Shown piece after piece: positions 1 to 8,273 of a DNA stretch of 64,000 nt (its first letter is position 1; the number at the start of each line of letters is the position of its first letter). Location of the stretch: the NCBI GenBank assembly GCA_964490725.1, contig CAZBDU010000004.1, forward strand, positions 56,505 through 120,504. Direction: 5' to 3'. The position numbers and the translations under genes were made by a program. Source of the stretch: CAZBDU01 sp964490725. Lineage in GTDB: Bacteria > Spirochaetota > Spirochaetia > SZUA-6 > DRHE01. A model generated the notes under the pieces. The model did not search any database. It was not told the origin of the DNA and worked only from the letters and a program-made list of their open reading frames with translations.

Positions 1-2
1 AG

Positions 3-425
3 CCCGGCAAGTTATCGGCGGCCGAGTGGGAAACGATGAAGCAGCACACGCTCATCGGAGGACGTATCCTCGACCGCTCCACTTCGGAAGTAGTGGAAGC
101 TGGCAGGATCATTGCCCTGTGCCATCACGAGAAGTGGGATGGCACAGGATACCCCACCGGCCTGCGGGGAGAGGAGATACCACTGTGGGGTCGAATCTGC
201 GCCGTGGCCGACGTCTTCGATGCGCTCACCAGCCGCCGCCCATACAAGAATGCCCTCCCCAGCGAGCAAGCCCTGGCGATAATGAAGCAGGGCCGGGACA
301 TCCACTTCGATCCGCAGATTCTGGACTGTTTTCTCGCCAGCAGAAAGGAAGTCGAGGCCATTCAGGCCGGACGTTGGGGCACGTCCGGGGTGGCTGAAGC
401 GCTGGCCAACCGCAAAACGCCTTGA
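3..425 (+). CDS. HD-GYP domain protein, 5'-truncated by window edge
   Basis: This is the C-terminal part of an HD-GYP phosphodiesterase, a family that hydrolyses cyclic di-GMP. The frame is already open at the window edge and reads PGKLSAAEWETMKQHT before the first internal Met at 36. The second half of the domain is visible: HHEKWDGTGYP (the GYP motif), GEEIPLWGRICAVADVFDALTS and RPYKNALP, then HFDPQILDCFL. The HD dyad itself lies upstream and cannot be checked. Such domains usually follow a receiver domain, and receiver scraps lie just downstream. The family call is firm; activity and full architecture cannot be judged from the fragment. Confidence 0.9.
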   Translation, partial: PGKLSAAEWETMKQHTLIGGRILDRSTSEVVEAGRIIALCHHEKWDGTGYPTGLRGEEIPLWGRICAVADVFDALTSRRPYKNALPSEQALAIMKQGRDIHFDPQILDCFLASRKEVEAIQAGRWGTSGVAEALANRKTP

Positions 426-429
426 GAGG

Positions 430-580
430 ATGGGCACACCCAGCATGAAGGTGACCAACGGTAAGATTCTGGTTGCAGACGACGAGGCCAGTCGTGGAAG
501 CCCACGGGGGAACCATCTGCGTACAAAGTGAGGAAGGAACGGGAAGCACCTTCTGGTTCCTCCTGCCACGCGCCAGGTGA
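430..580 (+). pseudogene. Decayed two-component remnant (receiver start joined to kinase tail)
   Basis: An ATG at 430 opens MGTPSMKVTNGKILVADDEASR, which is the beta-1 strand and acidic pocket of a receiver domain. From 494, in another frame, the sequence reads VEAHGGTICVQSEEGTGSTF and then WFLLPRAR-stop, which is the end of a histidine-kinase ATPase domain. The two pieces belong to different proteins or domains. The simplest explanation is that an internal deletion and a frame change joined the start of one gene to the end of another. Nothing here can encode a working protein. Confidence 0.5.
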
Positions 581-599
581 ACGCGAGGGACCCCTCGCC

Positions 600-775
600 T
601 CTGAGCTGAACAAACGTCCAGGCATCGGGATCGCCTCCAACCGGCGCGCATCGCGTATGTGCGTTGAGAGAACCATCAAACCGTCTGATTCGAGGATGTC
701 TTTGATTGCCTGCTGGCAGGGGTCGCTCGTCGTGCACCACAACAATCAAATACCCGGGACTGCCGAATCTCATCT
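600..775 (-). pseudogene. Decayed response-regulator receiver remnant
   Basis: Read on the minus strand, one frame gives GYLIVVVHDERP and the adjacent frame continues CQQAIKDILESDGLMVLSTH then DARRLEAI. Together these resemble the first 50 residues of a receiver domain (hydrophobic strand, D-E pocket, QAIKDILES helix). A frame change separates the halves, and there is no phospho-acceptor Asp region or output domain. It is read as a dead fragment; the match is short, so confidence is limited. Confidence 0.4.
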
Positions 776-867
776 TCACCCCCCAAGCAAGTCCGGACGC
801 AAGAAGGGAGAGCCTCTCCAAACGGAATCGCCGCGGCTTGACCCGCCGCGGCTACGGCCGGCGGTAA

Positions 868-1018
868 CGCCGGTACGCCGCCGCTTACTTGAAGCGTCAT
901 CCGTTCTGCGCCTGCGGTTGCAGCCATTGCCCTGAGGTCGTCGACCATATCTTACCGGTCTCGCGCGGTGGGAGCTTTTGGCACCCCGCAAACCACGAAT
1001 TCGGGAATCGCGCAACGC
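868..1018 (+). pseudogene. HNH endonuclease remnant
   Basis: The plus-strand frame after a stop at 865 reads RYAAAYLKRHPFCACGC, then PEVVDHILPVSRGGSFW and HPANHEFGNR. This follows the small phage/mobile HNH endonuclease pattern: Y-L-x-x-H-P, a Cys pair, V-D-H-I, G-G, then an Asn near the end. The C-terminal C-x-x-C-H part is missing and no start codon is visible. I read it as a decayed fragment of a mobile HNH gene. The downstream kinase gene converges on it. Confidence 0.4.
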
Positions 1019-3001
1019 CTAGCGATCCAGTACCTCCATGGCGCCGCAGTCATTGACACAGGCCAGGATCGGCTTACCGTCCAGCCTGACGGCGCCACGT
1101 AGGATGTCAATGCGTTGTCCCTTCGCGGGACGCGGGTCTTCTCCGTGGTGCTGCACGCGTGTTCCGTAGCCGCACCTGGGGCACCGCGCGAAGACCAATC
1201 CATAGGTCTCGTCAAGATAGCGACCCAGTGATTCCTCATTCACGTAGCCCAGCTCCACCGCGATCATCCCGAACAGACGGCTGTCTCCTCTCTGCTGACG
1301 GCTCAAGACTTCAGAGACCCGATCGTCGGTCATCACGCCAAGCCGTACGAGTGCTTGGCCGATACGCTCCGCATTTGTCGACTCCGACGTTGTGACCAGG
1401 CACTTCCTGAGCTGCGCGTCCGTAACGTAACCCAGCTTGACCGCGATCTCGCCGAACCGCCGCGGATCACCGTCTTGCTGTCTGAGAAGCACGTCCTCCA
1501 ACTGGCCGGGTGCGAGGAATCCGCGCCGCACCAAGCAGGTCCCGACGCGGTGGGGCCCAAACGAAACGGGCGCCGTTGCCTCAGCAACTGGTTTCTGGTG
1601 TGGATGCTCATCAAGCACCGCCCTCAGCTTGCGAGCGAGCACAGCTGGGCTGAACGGTTTCTGAAGGAACGGAGTTCCCGGCTCGAGCATACCGTGGTGA
1701 ACCACCGCCTCGTCGGTGTAGCCCGACATGAACACGACCTTCGTCCCCGGCCGAATCGCCCTGAGAAAAGCAGCTAGCTCGCGGCCGCCCATGTCGGGCA
1801 TGATCAGGTCGGTCAGTATCAGGTGGATGGCTTGTTCTCGCTCGCGGCAGATGCGAAGCGCGTGTTCCGTGGTGAGGGCCTCCAACACCGTGTAGCCGTA
1901 GGAGGCCAGGCTGTGCCGCACCAGCTCGAGAACAGTGGCATCATCTTCAACTACGAGTACCGTCTCCGACCCGCGCATTTCCGGCTCGGCCCCCTCCGAG
2001 GTGCCGGCGGTGATATGTTCGCCGGCGCGAGGGAGATACACCTTGAAGGTGCTGCCAGTTTCTGGTTCGCTGTACGCTGTGACGTGGCCTCCGCTCTGAG
2101 TGACAATGCCGTGGACGGAGGACAGACCCAGCCCGGTGCCGCGCCCCGGGGCCTTGGTTGTGAAGAAGGGCTCGAAACACCGCGCCAAAGCCTCGGCGTC
2201 CATGCCATGACCGGTGTCGCTGACCGAAATGCATACGTAGTGCCCGGGTTGGACGGCTGGATACTCGCTGGTGTAGCTTTGGTCCAACTCCGCGTTGCTG
2301 GTCTCTATCGTGAGGGTGCCCCCTCCTGCCATGGCGTCGCGGGCGTTGAGGGCCAGGTTCATGATCACCTGGTCGATCTGGCAAGGGTCGGCTTGCACCG
2401 AGCTCACGGTGGGGTCCAGGCGGGTCACCAGCTCTACGTGCTCGCCGAGCAGCCGGCCGAGCATTTTCTCAAGCTCTCGAACAAGCTCGTTCAGATTGAT
2501 CACCTGCGGCTGCATGAGCTGCCTGCGGCTGAAAGCGAGGAGTTGTTCGATAAGGCCTGCTGACCGTTTCCCCGTGGCCCTTATCTGTTCCAGGTATCCA
2601 CGTACCTGGTCTTCGGCCGGCAGATTCGCCAGCGCCAAGTCGCAGTAGCCAAAGATCACCATCAGGAAATTGTTGAAATCGTGGGCCACTCCTCCTGCCA
2701 GGATCGCCACCGCCTCTATCTTCTGGGCCTGCCAAAGTTCCTGCTGAAGCCTATCGTGTTGCTGCTCGGCCTTGGCCTGGACGCGGAAGCGAGCCAGCAA
2801 GACAAGGTACAGCACTACACCGGTGACCGCCACGAAGAACCAACCCTTGTATGTCTGCAAGCCGACGAACCCGCCGTAATCTCGTGCGAGGTGTTGCAGA
2901 ACCTGATCGGATGCTACAATCCAAATGGCAGCGAGCCCGACATACAGGGCAGCCGCCCGCAATGCAGACGTGTGCGGTCGGGTCTGGGATCGGTTCGTCA
3001 C
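1019..3001 (-). CDS. Hybrid histidine kinase with receiver, MshEN-like repeats and zinc-ribbon end
   Basis: This is a 660-residue sensor kinase. Two N-terminal membrane helices (about 13-30 and 53-70) precede a short coiled coil and a HisKA domain with GGVAHDFNNFL (His at 107). The ATPase domain carries NLALNARDAM, DTGHGMD and GRGTGLGLSSVHGIV. A receiver follows at about 345-465, with LTDLIMPDMGG as the phospho-acceptor region. The rest is unusual: two similar repeats of about 55 residues (RVGTCLVRRGFLAPGQLEDV and RIGQALVRLGVMTDDRVSEV) of the MshEN/GspE-N type, then a CPRC...CVNDC zinc ribbon. In MshE and GspE relatives the MshEN fold can bind cyclic di-GMP, so a link between phosphorelay and cyclic di-GMP is an inference. 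It lies among decayed two-component fragments. Confidence 0.88.
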   Translation of the reverse strand: MTNRSQTRPHTSALRAAALYVGLAAIWIVASDQVLQHLARDYGGFVGLQTYKGWFFVAVTGVVLYLVLLARFRVQAKAEQQHDRLQQELWQAQKIEAVAILAGGVAHDFNNFLMVIFGYCDLALANLPAEDQVRGYLEQIRATGKRSAGLIEQLLAFSRRQLMQPQVINLNELVRELEKMLGRLLGEHVELVTRLDPTVSSVQADPCQIDQVIMNLALNARDAMAGGGTLTIETSNAELDQSYTSEYPAVQPGHYVCISVSDTGHGMDAEALARCFEPFFTTKAPGRGTGLGLSSVHGIVTQSGGHVTAYSEPETGSTFKVYLPRAGEHITAGTSEGAEPEMRGSETVLVVEDDATVLELVRHSLASYGYTVLEALTTEHALRICREREQAIHLILTDLIMPDMGGRELAAFLRAIRPGTKVVFMSGYTDEAVVHHGMLEPGTPFLQKPFSPAVLARKLRAVLDEHPHQKPVAEATAPVSFGPHRVGTCLVRRGFLAPGQLEDVLLRQQDGDPRRFGEIAVKLGYVTDAQLRKCLVTTSESTNAERIGQALVRLGVMTDDRVSEVLSRQQRGDSRLFGMIAVELGYVNEESLGRYLDETYGLVFARCPRCGYGTRVQHHGEDPRPAKGQRIDILRGAVRLDGKPILACVNDCGAMEVLDR

Positions 3002-3189
3002 TGCGGGCCTCCTTTATCGGTCCAAATGCCTCCTCTATTCTTGTTCGGCAGGGGAAGCCGTCCCAGTAAACGCTATCAGGAATCGGTCTTCGGGTTGAAG
3101 TCGCTGGATTCGCCTCCTCTGCTCCACGGGTTGATGATTCTCAGCGAACGGGCGGCGAGTCGACGCCAGAACGATCGAGGAGGGAACTC

Positions 3190-3372
3190 CCAGACGGCCG
3201 CTTGCCTCGAGCATATCTTGCTTCACGAGATGGTTCACATTCTTGAGAGGCATCATGACGAACGGTTTAGAGATTTGATGGATAGGCTGATGCCTCAGTG
3301 GCGTTTACGCCGGGCGTACGCCGGGTGGAGCTGAACCGCACGCCACCGGCACACGAGGACTGGCGGTACTGA
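3190..3372 (+). pseudogene. Remnant of YgjP-type zinc metallopeptidase (C-terminus only, frameshifted)
   Basis: One frame reads CLEHILLHEMVHILERHHDE then RFRDLMDRLMPQWRLRR. This is the HExxH helix and third ligand region of the YgjP/DUF45 family. The family's C-terminal tail, VELNRTPPAHEDWRY-stop, is present in a different frame from 3325. The frame change is explained exactly by an 11-base imperfect tandem duplication (3306-3316 and 3317-3327): removing one copy restores QWRLRRVELNRTPPAHEDWRY. The N-terminal two thirds of the gene are missing, so it was already a fragment or was later truncated. Confidence 0.75.
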
Positions 3373-3787
3373 GTCTATTGTCTCTTATTGAGCCCGCTCC
3401 AGGGCCAGGGAAACTGCGAATGGCCGCTTGTTCTGTGCTGTTCTTCACAAGCCCACAGCTCATACAGTCGTAGCCAAAACGCAGACGCCCGGCCTGCTTG
3501 ACTCGCGTGCGGAGCACCATGCGTCACCGGTGTCAATCTCTGTTCCAGGAATCCGTCTCGCTATCGCCGCAATCCATTTGCTCGGAAAGAATTGCTCCCC
3601 CACCGCGCCGTTCGCAAGCCCGAAGGTTGACGCGGTAGCCGTTCACCGAACGGTGGCTATGCATCTAACTCTATTCTGCAAAGAAAGATAAGACTAGGTG
3701 CCGTGGCACGCTTCATGCAAAACATCTGGGCGAGGCAGGACCGCATGCCCTCGAGGCACGGAGCCGGGCCTTCGACAGGAGGCAACT
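3373..3787. other. Intergenic stretch, no gene recognised
   Basis: About 415 bases separate the peptidase remnant from the VWA gene. Open frames are short and resemble nothing known. A perfect small inverted repeat, CCGTTC-ACC-GAACGG, lies at 3639-3653, with no T-run after it. The promoter of the VWA gene is probably in the last 150 bases, but no convincing -35/-10 pair stands out. A good Shine-Dalgarno sequence (AGGAGG, about 3778-3783) precedes the GTG start. Confidence 0.4.
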
Positions 3788-5791
3788 GTGAAACGCTTCA
3801 TCGTAGTGCTGTGGCTGATCGTGAGCTGTGTCGCCGTCTGGGCAGGCGGCAGCGCAGAGGGCGGCTCCACCAGGGGGCGATATCTCGCCGGACAAGGCGT
3901 GATCATCCCGCCCGGAGAGGTCCGGGAGAGCTCCTACATCGCCTACGTCGACTACAGCTACCCCAGGCCCGACGATCTCTTGGGGGTGAGCCTGTACACC
4001 GGCCACCGGCAGATCTCGGGAAGGGGGCAGCAGGAGCTCGTGCAGATCGGTATCCAGGCCAAGGAGCTTCCCTTCGCGGAGCTTCAGCCCATGAACCTGG
4101 CCTTCGTGATCGATCACAGCGGTTCCATGAGCGCAGCGAACAAGCTCGACTGGGTGAAGAAGGCCTTCGAAGTCTTCATCCGCAGCGTGCGCAAGACTGA
4201 CTTCGTGTCCCTGGTGATCTTCGACGACACCGCCGAGGTGATCTTCCCGTCGACCAGGATGTCCAGCAACGAGCAGAGGCTGCGGTTCCGCGCAGCGGTT
4301 TCGAGGATCCAGGTCGACGGCGGAACGAACGTCCCGGCGGGATTGAGCCTCGGGTACCGCGAAGTGATGAAGAACTACCGCAGCAACTACACCAACCGGG
4401 TGCTCCTGTTGACCGATGGCCTGAGCAACGTGGGATCTACCCAGGCGATGCTCGACGAGGCGGATTCCTACCGCGCGCGGGGAGTGAATGTTTCCACCAT
4501 CGGTGTGGGCTCCGGCTTCGACCCTGACCTCATGGAGGAGCTCGCCCGGAGGGGCGGAGGAAGCTCGCGGTTCATCTCGGACATGAAGGAGATGGAAAGC
4601 ATCTTCGGAAGTGACCTCGACCGCATGGCGGTCCCCGCTGCCCGGGATCTGCGCATGACCCTGGAGTTCCTCCTGCCCGTGGAGATCCTGGGCACCTGGG
4701 GCTACGAGCACCAAGTCGACGGCGCTACCGTCACCTACACGTTGCCCACGCTGCATCACCGGGACTACGAGACCATCCTGACCGAGATCCGGATCCTTGC
4801 CACGGAGCGGCGCGGAGCTGTGGAGCTCGCCCGCTTCCACCTGACCTACCGTGACGCCGCCGGCGCCGAGCGCACCGCGGGACCGTACCCGGTTACCGTG
4901 GAGCTCGTGGATGCCGCTTCACCGGTAACGGGTTATTCCGACGGCATGGTCATGCGTTCCGGCGCCATGCTGGATTTCGCTCGCGGACTGCGGAGAATCG
5001 GGGAAGTGTACTACGCCGGCGCGGCGGATCTGCGGGAGGTCAACAACCTGCGGGACGCTATGTGGCAGAAGAACGGCGACGCAGAGGTCTCTGACGACGA
5101 GTACCTGGCCCTCACGAGCCCGGAGATCGAGCGGCTCGAGGGCACCTACAAAGGCCGGCTCAGGACGGCTCTGAACGTGACGGTGGCCTTGCGTAAACGG
5201 CTCGTGAACGTCCGCATGCGCTCAGATGACCAGGGCTTTGACACCGAGATCAAGATGATGGACCAGTACATCGAAATCCTGGGCAAGGAGCTTGAGCTGG
5301 AGGAAGCCGTTGCCGACGCGTTGCGGGCCGACGTGGAGCTCGCACCCGCTCTAGCCGGCGAGCGGACCCTCGCGGAGGAGCTCCACGGCTTGTTTCGCGA
5401 GATCGCCCTGCACGTGGATGGCCAGGGAGGCGTGATCGCGGTCTCCGGATTCAGCGCCGCAGAGGAGAAGCAGCCCCGGCTCGTGGCCGTCCTCAACGAG
5501 ATGGGCGTGGTGGAGCTCGCGAAGATTGAAGGCCTCACTGTGGTGGAGCGCTCCCGGATCGACGCGCTCCTGGCCGAGCAACAGCTCGCGGTGAGCGATC
5601 TGGTGGACACGGAGAAGGCCATCTCAGTAGGCAAGCTGCTGGCGGCCCGGCTGATCCTCACCGGTTCCGTCATCGAGATGCCCACGTCGGTGGTGATCTT
5701 CTGCCGGGTCGTGAACGTCCAGACCAGCGAGGTGGAGTCGGCGGCCCAGGTGATTCTGCCCAAGACTCCTCAGCTCGCAGCCATGCTGTGA
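3788..5791 (+). CDS. Exported VWA-domain protein with CsgG-like C-terminal domain
   Basis: The GTG at 3788, six bases after AGGAGG, gives VKRFIVVLWLIVSCVAVWAG, a signal peptide, so I prefer it to any earlier start; the product is 667 residues. Residues 100-290 form a von Willebrand factor A domain with an intact MIDAS metal site: DHSGSMS (Asp109), GGTN and LLTDG. After a beta-rich middle and a helical region, residues from about 530 resemble the CsgG/FlgO-type fold: VVERSRIDALLAEQQLAVSD and KLLAARLILTGSV. CsgG proteins assemble secretion channels or periplasmic scaffolds; VWA domains bind partners through a metal ion. A role in envelope assembly or surface binding is inferred. Two predicted lipoproteins follow. 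Confidence 0.85.
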   Translation: MKRFIVVLWLIVSCVAVWAGGSAEGGSTRGRYLAGQGVIIPPGEVRESSYIAYVDYSYPRPDDLLGVSLYTGHRQISGRGQQELVQIGIQAKELPFAELQPMNLAFVIDHSGSMSAANKLDWVKKAFEVFIRSVRKTDFVSLVIFDDTAEVIFPSTRMSSNEQRLRFRAAVSRIQVDGGTNVPAGLSLGYREVMKNYRSNYTNRVLLLTDGLSNVGSTQAMLDEADSYRARGVNVSTIGVGSGFDPDLMEELARRGGGSSRFISDMKEMESIFGSDLDRMAVPAARDLRMTLEFLLPVEILGTWGYEHQVDGATVTYTLPTLHHRDYETILTEIRILATERRGAVELARFHLTYRDAAGAERTAGPYPVTVELVDAASPVTGYSDGMVMRSGAMLDFARGLRRIGEVYYAGAADLREVNNLRDAMWQKNGDAEVSDDEYLALTSPEIERLEGTYKGRLRTALNVTVALRKRLVNVRMRSDDQGFDTEIKMMDQYIEILGKELELEEAVADALRADVELAPALAGERTLAEELHGLFREIALHVDGQGGVIAVSGFSAAEEKQPRLVAVLNEMGVVELAKIEGLTVVERSRIDALLAEQQLAVSDLVDTEKAISVGKLLAARLILTGSVIEMPTSVVIFCRVVNVQTSEVESAAQVILPKTPQLAAML

Positions 5792-5841
5792 GGCGCACGC
5801 GGGTGTCGACGGCCGAGACGGTGTTCAGAAGGAGGCCTGCC

Positions 5842-7415
5842 ATGAGGACGATCGGGAGTTGGCGCTGCCTGGCTGTGTCGCTGGGCGTGTGTGCTCTGCT
5901 CGTGATGCCAGTCGCTTGCACCGGCCCGGTGACGCCGCCGGTGCCCGGGGAGCAGGCACTGTTGGTGAAACAGGGCCTCGACATCATCTCCAACGGAAGC
6001 TGGGAGTACAGCTACCCCTACGGTGTCGTGATCGACGGCGAGGGGGGAGAGTGCTCGGAGGAGGCGGTCTTCTCCATCTTCAACCTTCAACGTTGGTCAG
6101 GTTGAACTGAGTGTCTTGGACGTGGAGCTATCATCCGGGGATACTGCTGACTTCGATCTCGACTGCTCGCAGCTGCCGAGCGTGGTGCCGTCCCTGGAGG
6201 CGGGCGACTTCACCGTCTGCTTCGATCCGCTGGCCAGCACGGGGACGAGAACGGCAGAGGTGTCGATTTCGACCGACGATCCCCACGCGCCGATCTTCAC
6301 CTTCACCGTGAAAGGGTACGGCATGAGGAAGATCGCGGCGGAGGACGGCGCGGCTTCGGATGGGTTCGGCCGGTCCATTGCCCTCGACGGAGATGCCGCC
6401 ATCGTGGGCGCAGGCGATGCGGCGCATATCTTCTACAGGGACCACGGCGGCACGGACAACTGGGGTCAGGTGAAGAAGCTCACGGGAGGAAGCGGCTTCG
6501 GCGAGGCCGTCGCAGTGAGCGGCGATGCTGCGATCGTGGGCGGCGAGACAAACTCCAACCGGGTTTACCTGTACTATCGCGACGTCGGGGGACCAGACAA
6601 CTGGGGGGCCAATTCCATCGCCAGCATCTACGGCGGGACCCTCAGCCAATTCGGCCGCTCCATTAGTGTCGACGGCGACACTATGGTTGTCGGGGCGCCG
6701 CTCGCAGTGGACGGCTACGGGCAGGGATTCGCTCGAATCTTCTACCGCCAACCCGGCAACATCTGGGGATTGGTGAAGGAGCTGACCTCGAGCCACGCCG
6801 GGGTCCAGTACTTCTTCGGAAGGTCCGTCGCGGTTTCCGGTGACACCATCATGGTCGGACAGTGCAGCAGCGTCTCCGCCAACTCGCGGGAGGTGTTCTT
6901 CTTCTACCGCGACAAGGGCGGGGCGAACAACTGGGGAGAAGCGAAGAAGATCACTGTCACCGAGCTCGTGGGAGGCACGGCGGGTACCTTCGGCCGTGTC
7001 ATCGCCCTCTCCGGAGACACTGCGGTCATAGGCGTCGAAGACGACTCTCTGGGAGGTGCGGTATACATTCTCGAACGCAACGCCGGCGGGACAGACAACT
7101 GGGGGCTCGTGAAGAAACTCGTCCCTGATGAGGGCTCGTTCGGTCGCTCGGTCGCCCTGTCAGGAGATACGCTGGTCGTAGGCTCTATGTTCCGGGGGGA
7201 TGACGGGTACCACCACGGCGCGGTGGACGTCTTCGCCCGAAACCAGGGGGGGAAGTGACAACTGGGGCCTGGTCAAGAGGCTGGTCCGCCAGGAGAGTGG
7301 CTCTGGAGGAGACTTCGGTGCGTCGGTTTCAGCGGACGGCGGCACGGTGATGGTCGGGACCCCGTGGTACGACCCGGACGGCGGCATCGGTTCTGTCCAC
7401 GTATGGGAACCGTGA
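5842..7415 (+). pseudogene. FG-GAP/beta-propeller-like lipoprotein, broken by two frameshifts (or phase-variable)
   Basis: The ATG at 5842 follows AGGAGG and starts a lipoprotein signal ending LVMPVAC. An Ig-like segment (AEVSISTDDPHAPIFTF) leads into about seven repeats of the form FGRSIALDGDAAIVGA...DNWG, a blade pattern of FG-GAP/integrin-like propellers. The reading frame breaks twice. A perfect 7-base tandem duplication, CTTCAAC (6078-6084 and 6085-6091), shifts the first break. A run of seven G (7246-7252) causes the second. Removing one 7-mer and one G restores a single frame of 522 codons ending VGTPWYDPDGGIGSVHVWEP. Both sites are slippage-prone, so ON/OFF switching, recent gene death and sequencing error are all possible. 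It sits 50 bases after the VWA gene. Confidence 0.75.
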
Positions 7416-7430
7416 CCGGGAGGCGATGGG

Positions 7431-8021
7431 ATGAACAGGAAGCACCTGTGCGCATGCGTGGTTGCGGCGGCCGCAACGCTGCTGGCCGGCTGTGACCTCT
7501 GCAATTCAATCTTCAGCGCAACCGATGAAGAGGCGAAGGAGGCGGTGACCCTGGCGCTCAATGTGTTAGTCGAGACCTACCCGACGGCTACACGTGATTG
7601 CCTGGAATACGACGGGATCGGTCTGGTCCGCTACACAGCCGTGGATGGTACATACATGTGCGAGTACGATACGGATGGACGCGTCCGCCAGGTCTTTGAC
7701 GGATACCAGCCGAACTTCAGCGACTACCTCATCAATGGAGAGCTGAGTCCCCCACCCGGACCGTTCGGCCCCGAGGGCGAGTTCTCACTCAAGACCGAGG
7801 GTGACCTCAAGCTGACCGGAGGAAAGGTGACTTCGCTGAGACTCGATCTGTCCACGCACGGCTATGCTCACGACTACGGAGTCACGGAAGTCACAGAAGT
7901 CTTCGGCTCCATCGAAGTCAACGGACGCGGAGTTGACATCGGCCCTTGGAAGCTGGAAGACCTGATGAAGCGGAATCTCGACATCTTGCTGGCTCTCGTC
8001 AAGGCAGCCACGGCGATCTGA
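7431..8021 (+). CDS. Predicted lipoprotein of unknown function
   Basis: This 196-residue protein begins MNRKHLCACVVAAAATLLAG followed by C, a clear lipobox (LLAGC), so it is probably anchored to a membrane. The mature part begins with a helix (DEEAKEAVTLALNVLVETYP) and continues with beta-rich sequence that includes YMCEYDTDGRVRQVFDGYQP. I do not recognise the family. It begins 15 bases after the broken propeller gene in the same direction, which suggests one transcription unit with it and the VWA gene. Export is well supported; function is unknown. Confidence 0.8.
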   Translation: MNRKHLCACVVAAAATLLAGCDLCNSIFSATDEEAKEAVTLALNVLVETYPTATRDCLEYDGIGLVRYTAVDGTYMCEYDTDGRVRQVFDGYQPNFSDYLINGELSPPPGPFGPEGEFSLKTEGDLKLTGGKVTSLRLDLSTHGYAHDYGVTEVTEVFGSIEVNGRGVDIGPWKLEDLMKRNLDILLALVKAATAI

Positions 8022-8273
8022 GCTGGCCCCCGTCCAAGCCGCGCTCCGCGGTATCTGCCGCCGACACTCCCCCGCGCCGGTGCAGGACAGCCCGATCCGG
8101 CCAGCCCGCCGGCCACCACCGCGCAATCGCCCCTCATCATTCAGGTTCTTGAGAAATGCGCGCCAGGCCTCTGTTCCCCACGAACAGGTTGAAGCGCTCG
8201 TAGCTACAAGCCGGTTCGTCGAGGAACGCCAGCCATCCGCGGTCGGGACGACCGGGCAGGCCCGCAGCAAGTT

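Noticed and set aside
8022..8273. Possible further minus-strand gene after the cytochrome b C-terminal-like gene
   Set aside because: Open frames here are short, have no start with a ribosome site and match nothing recognised.
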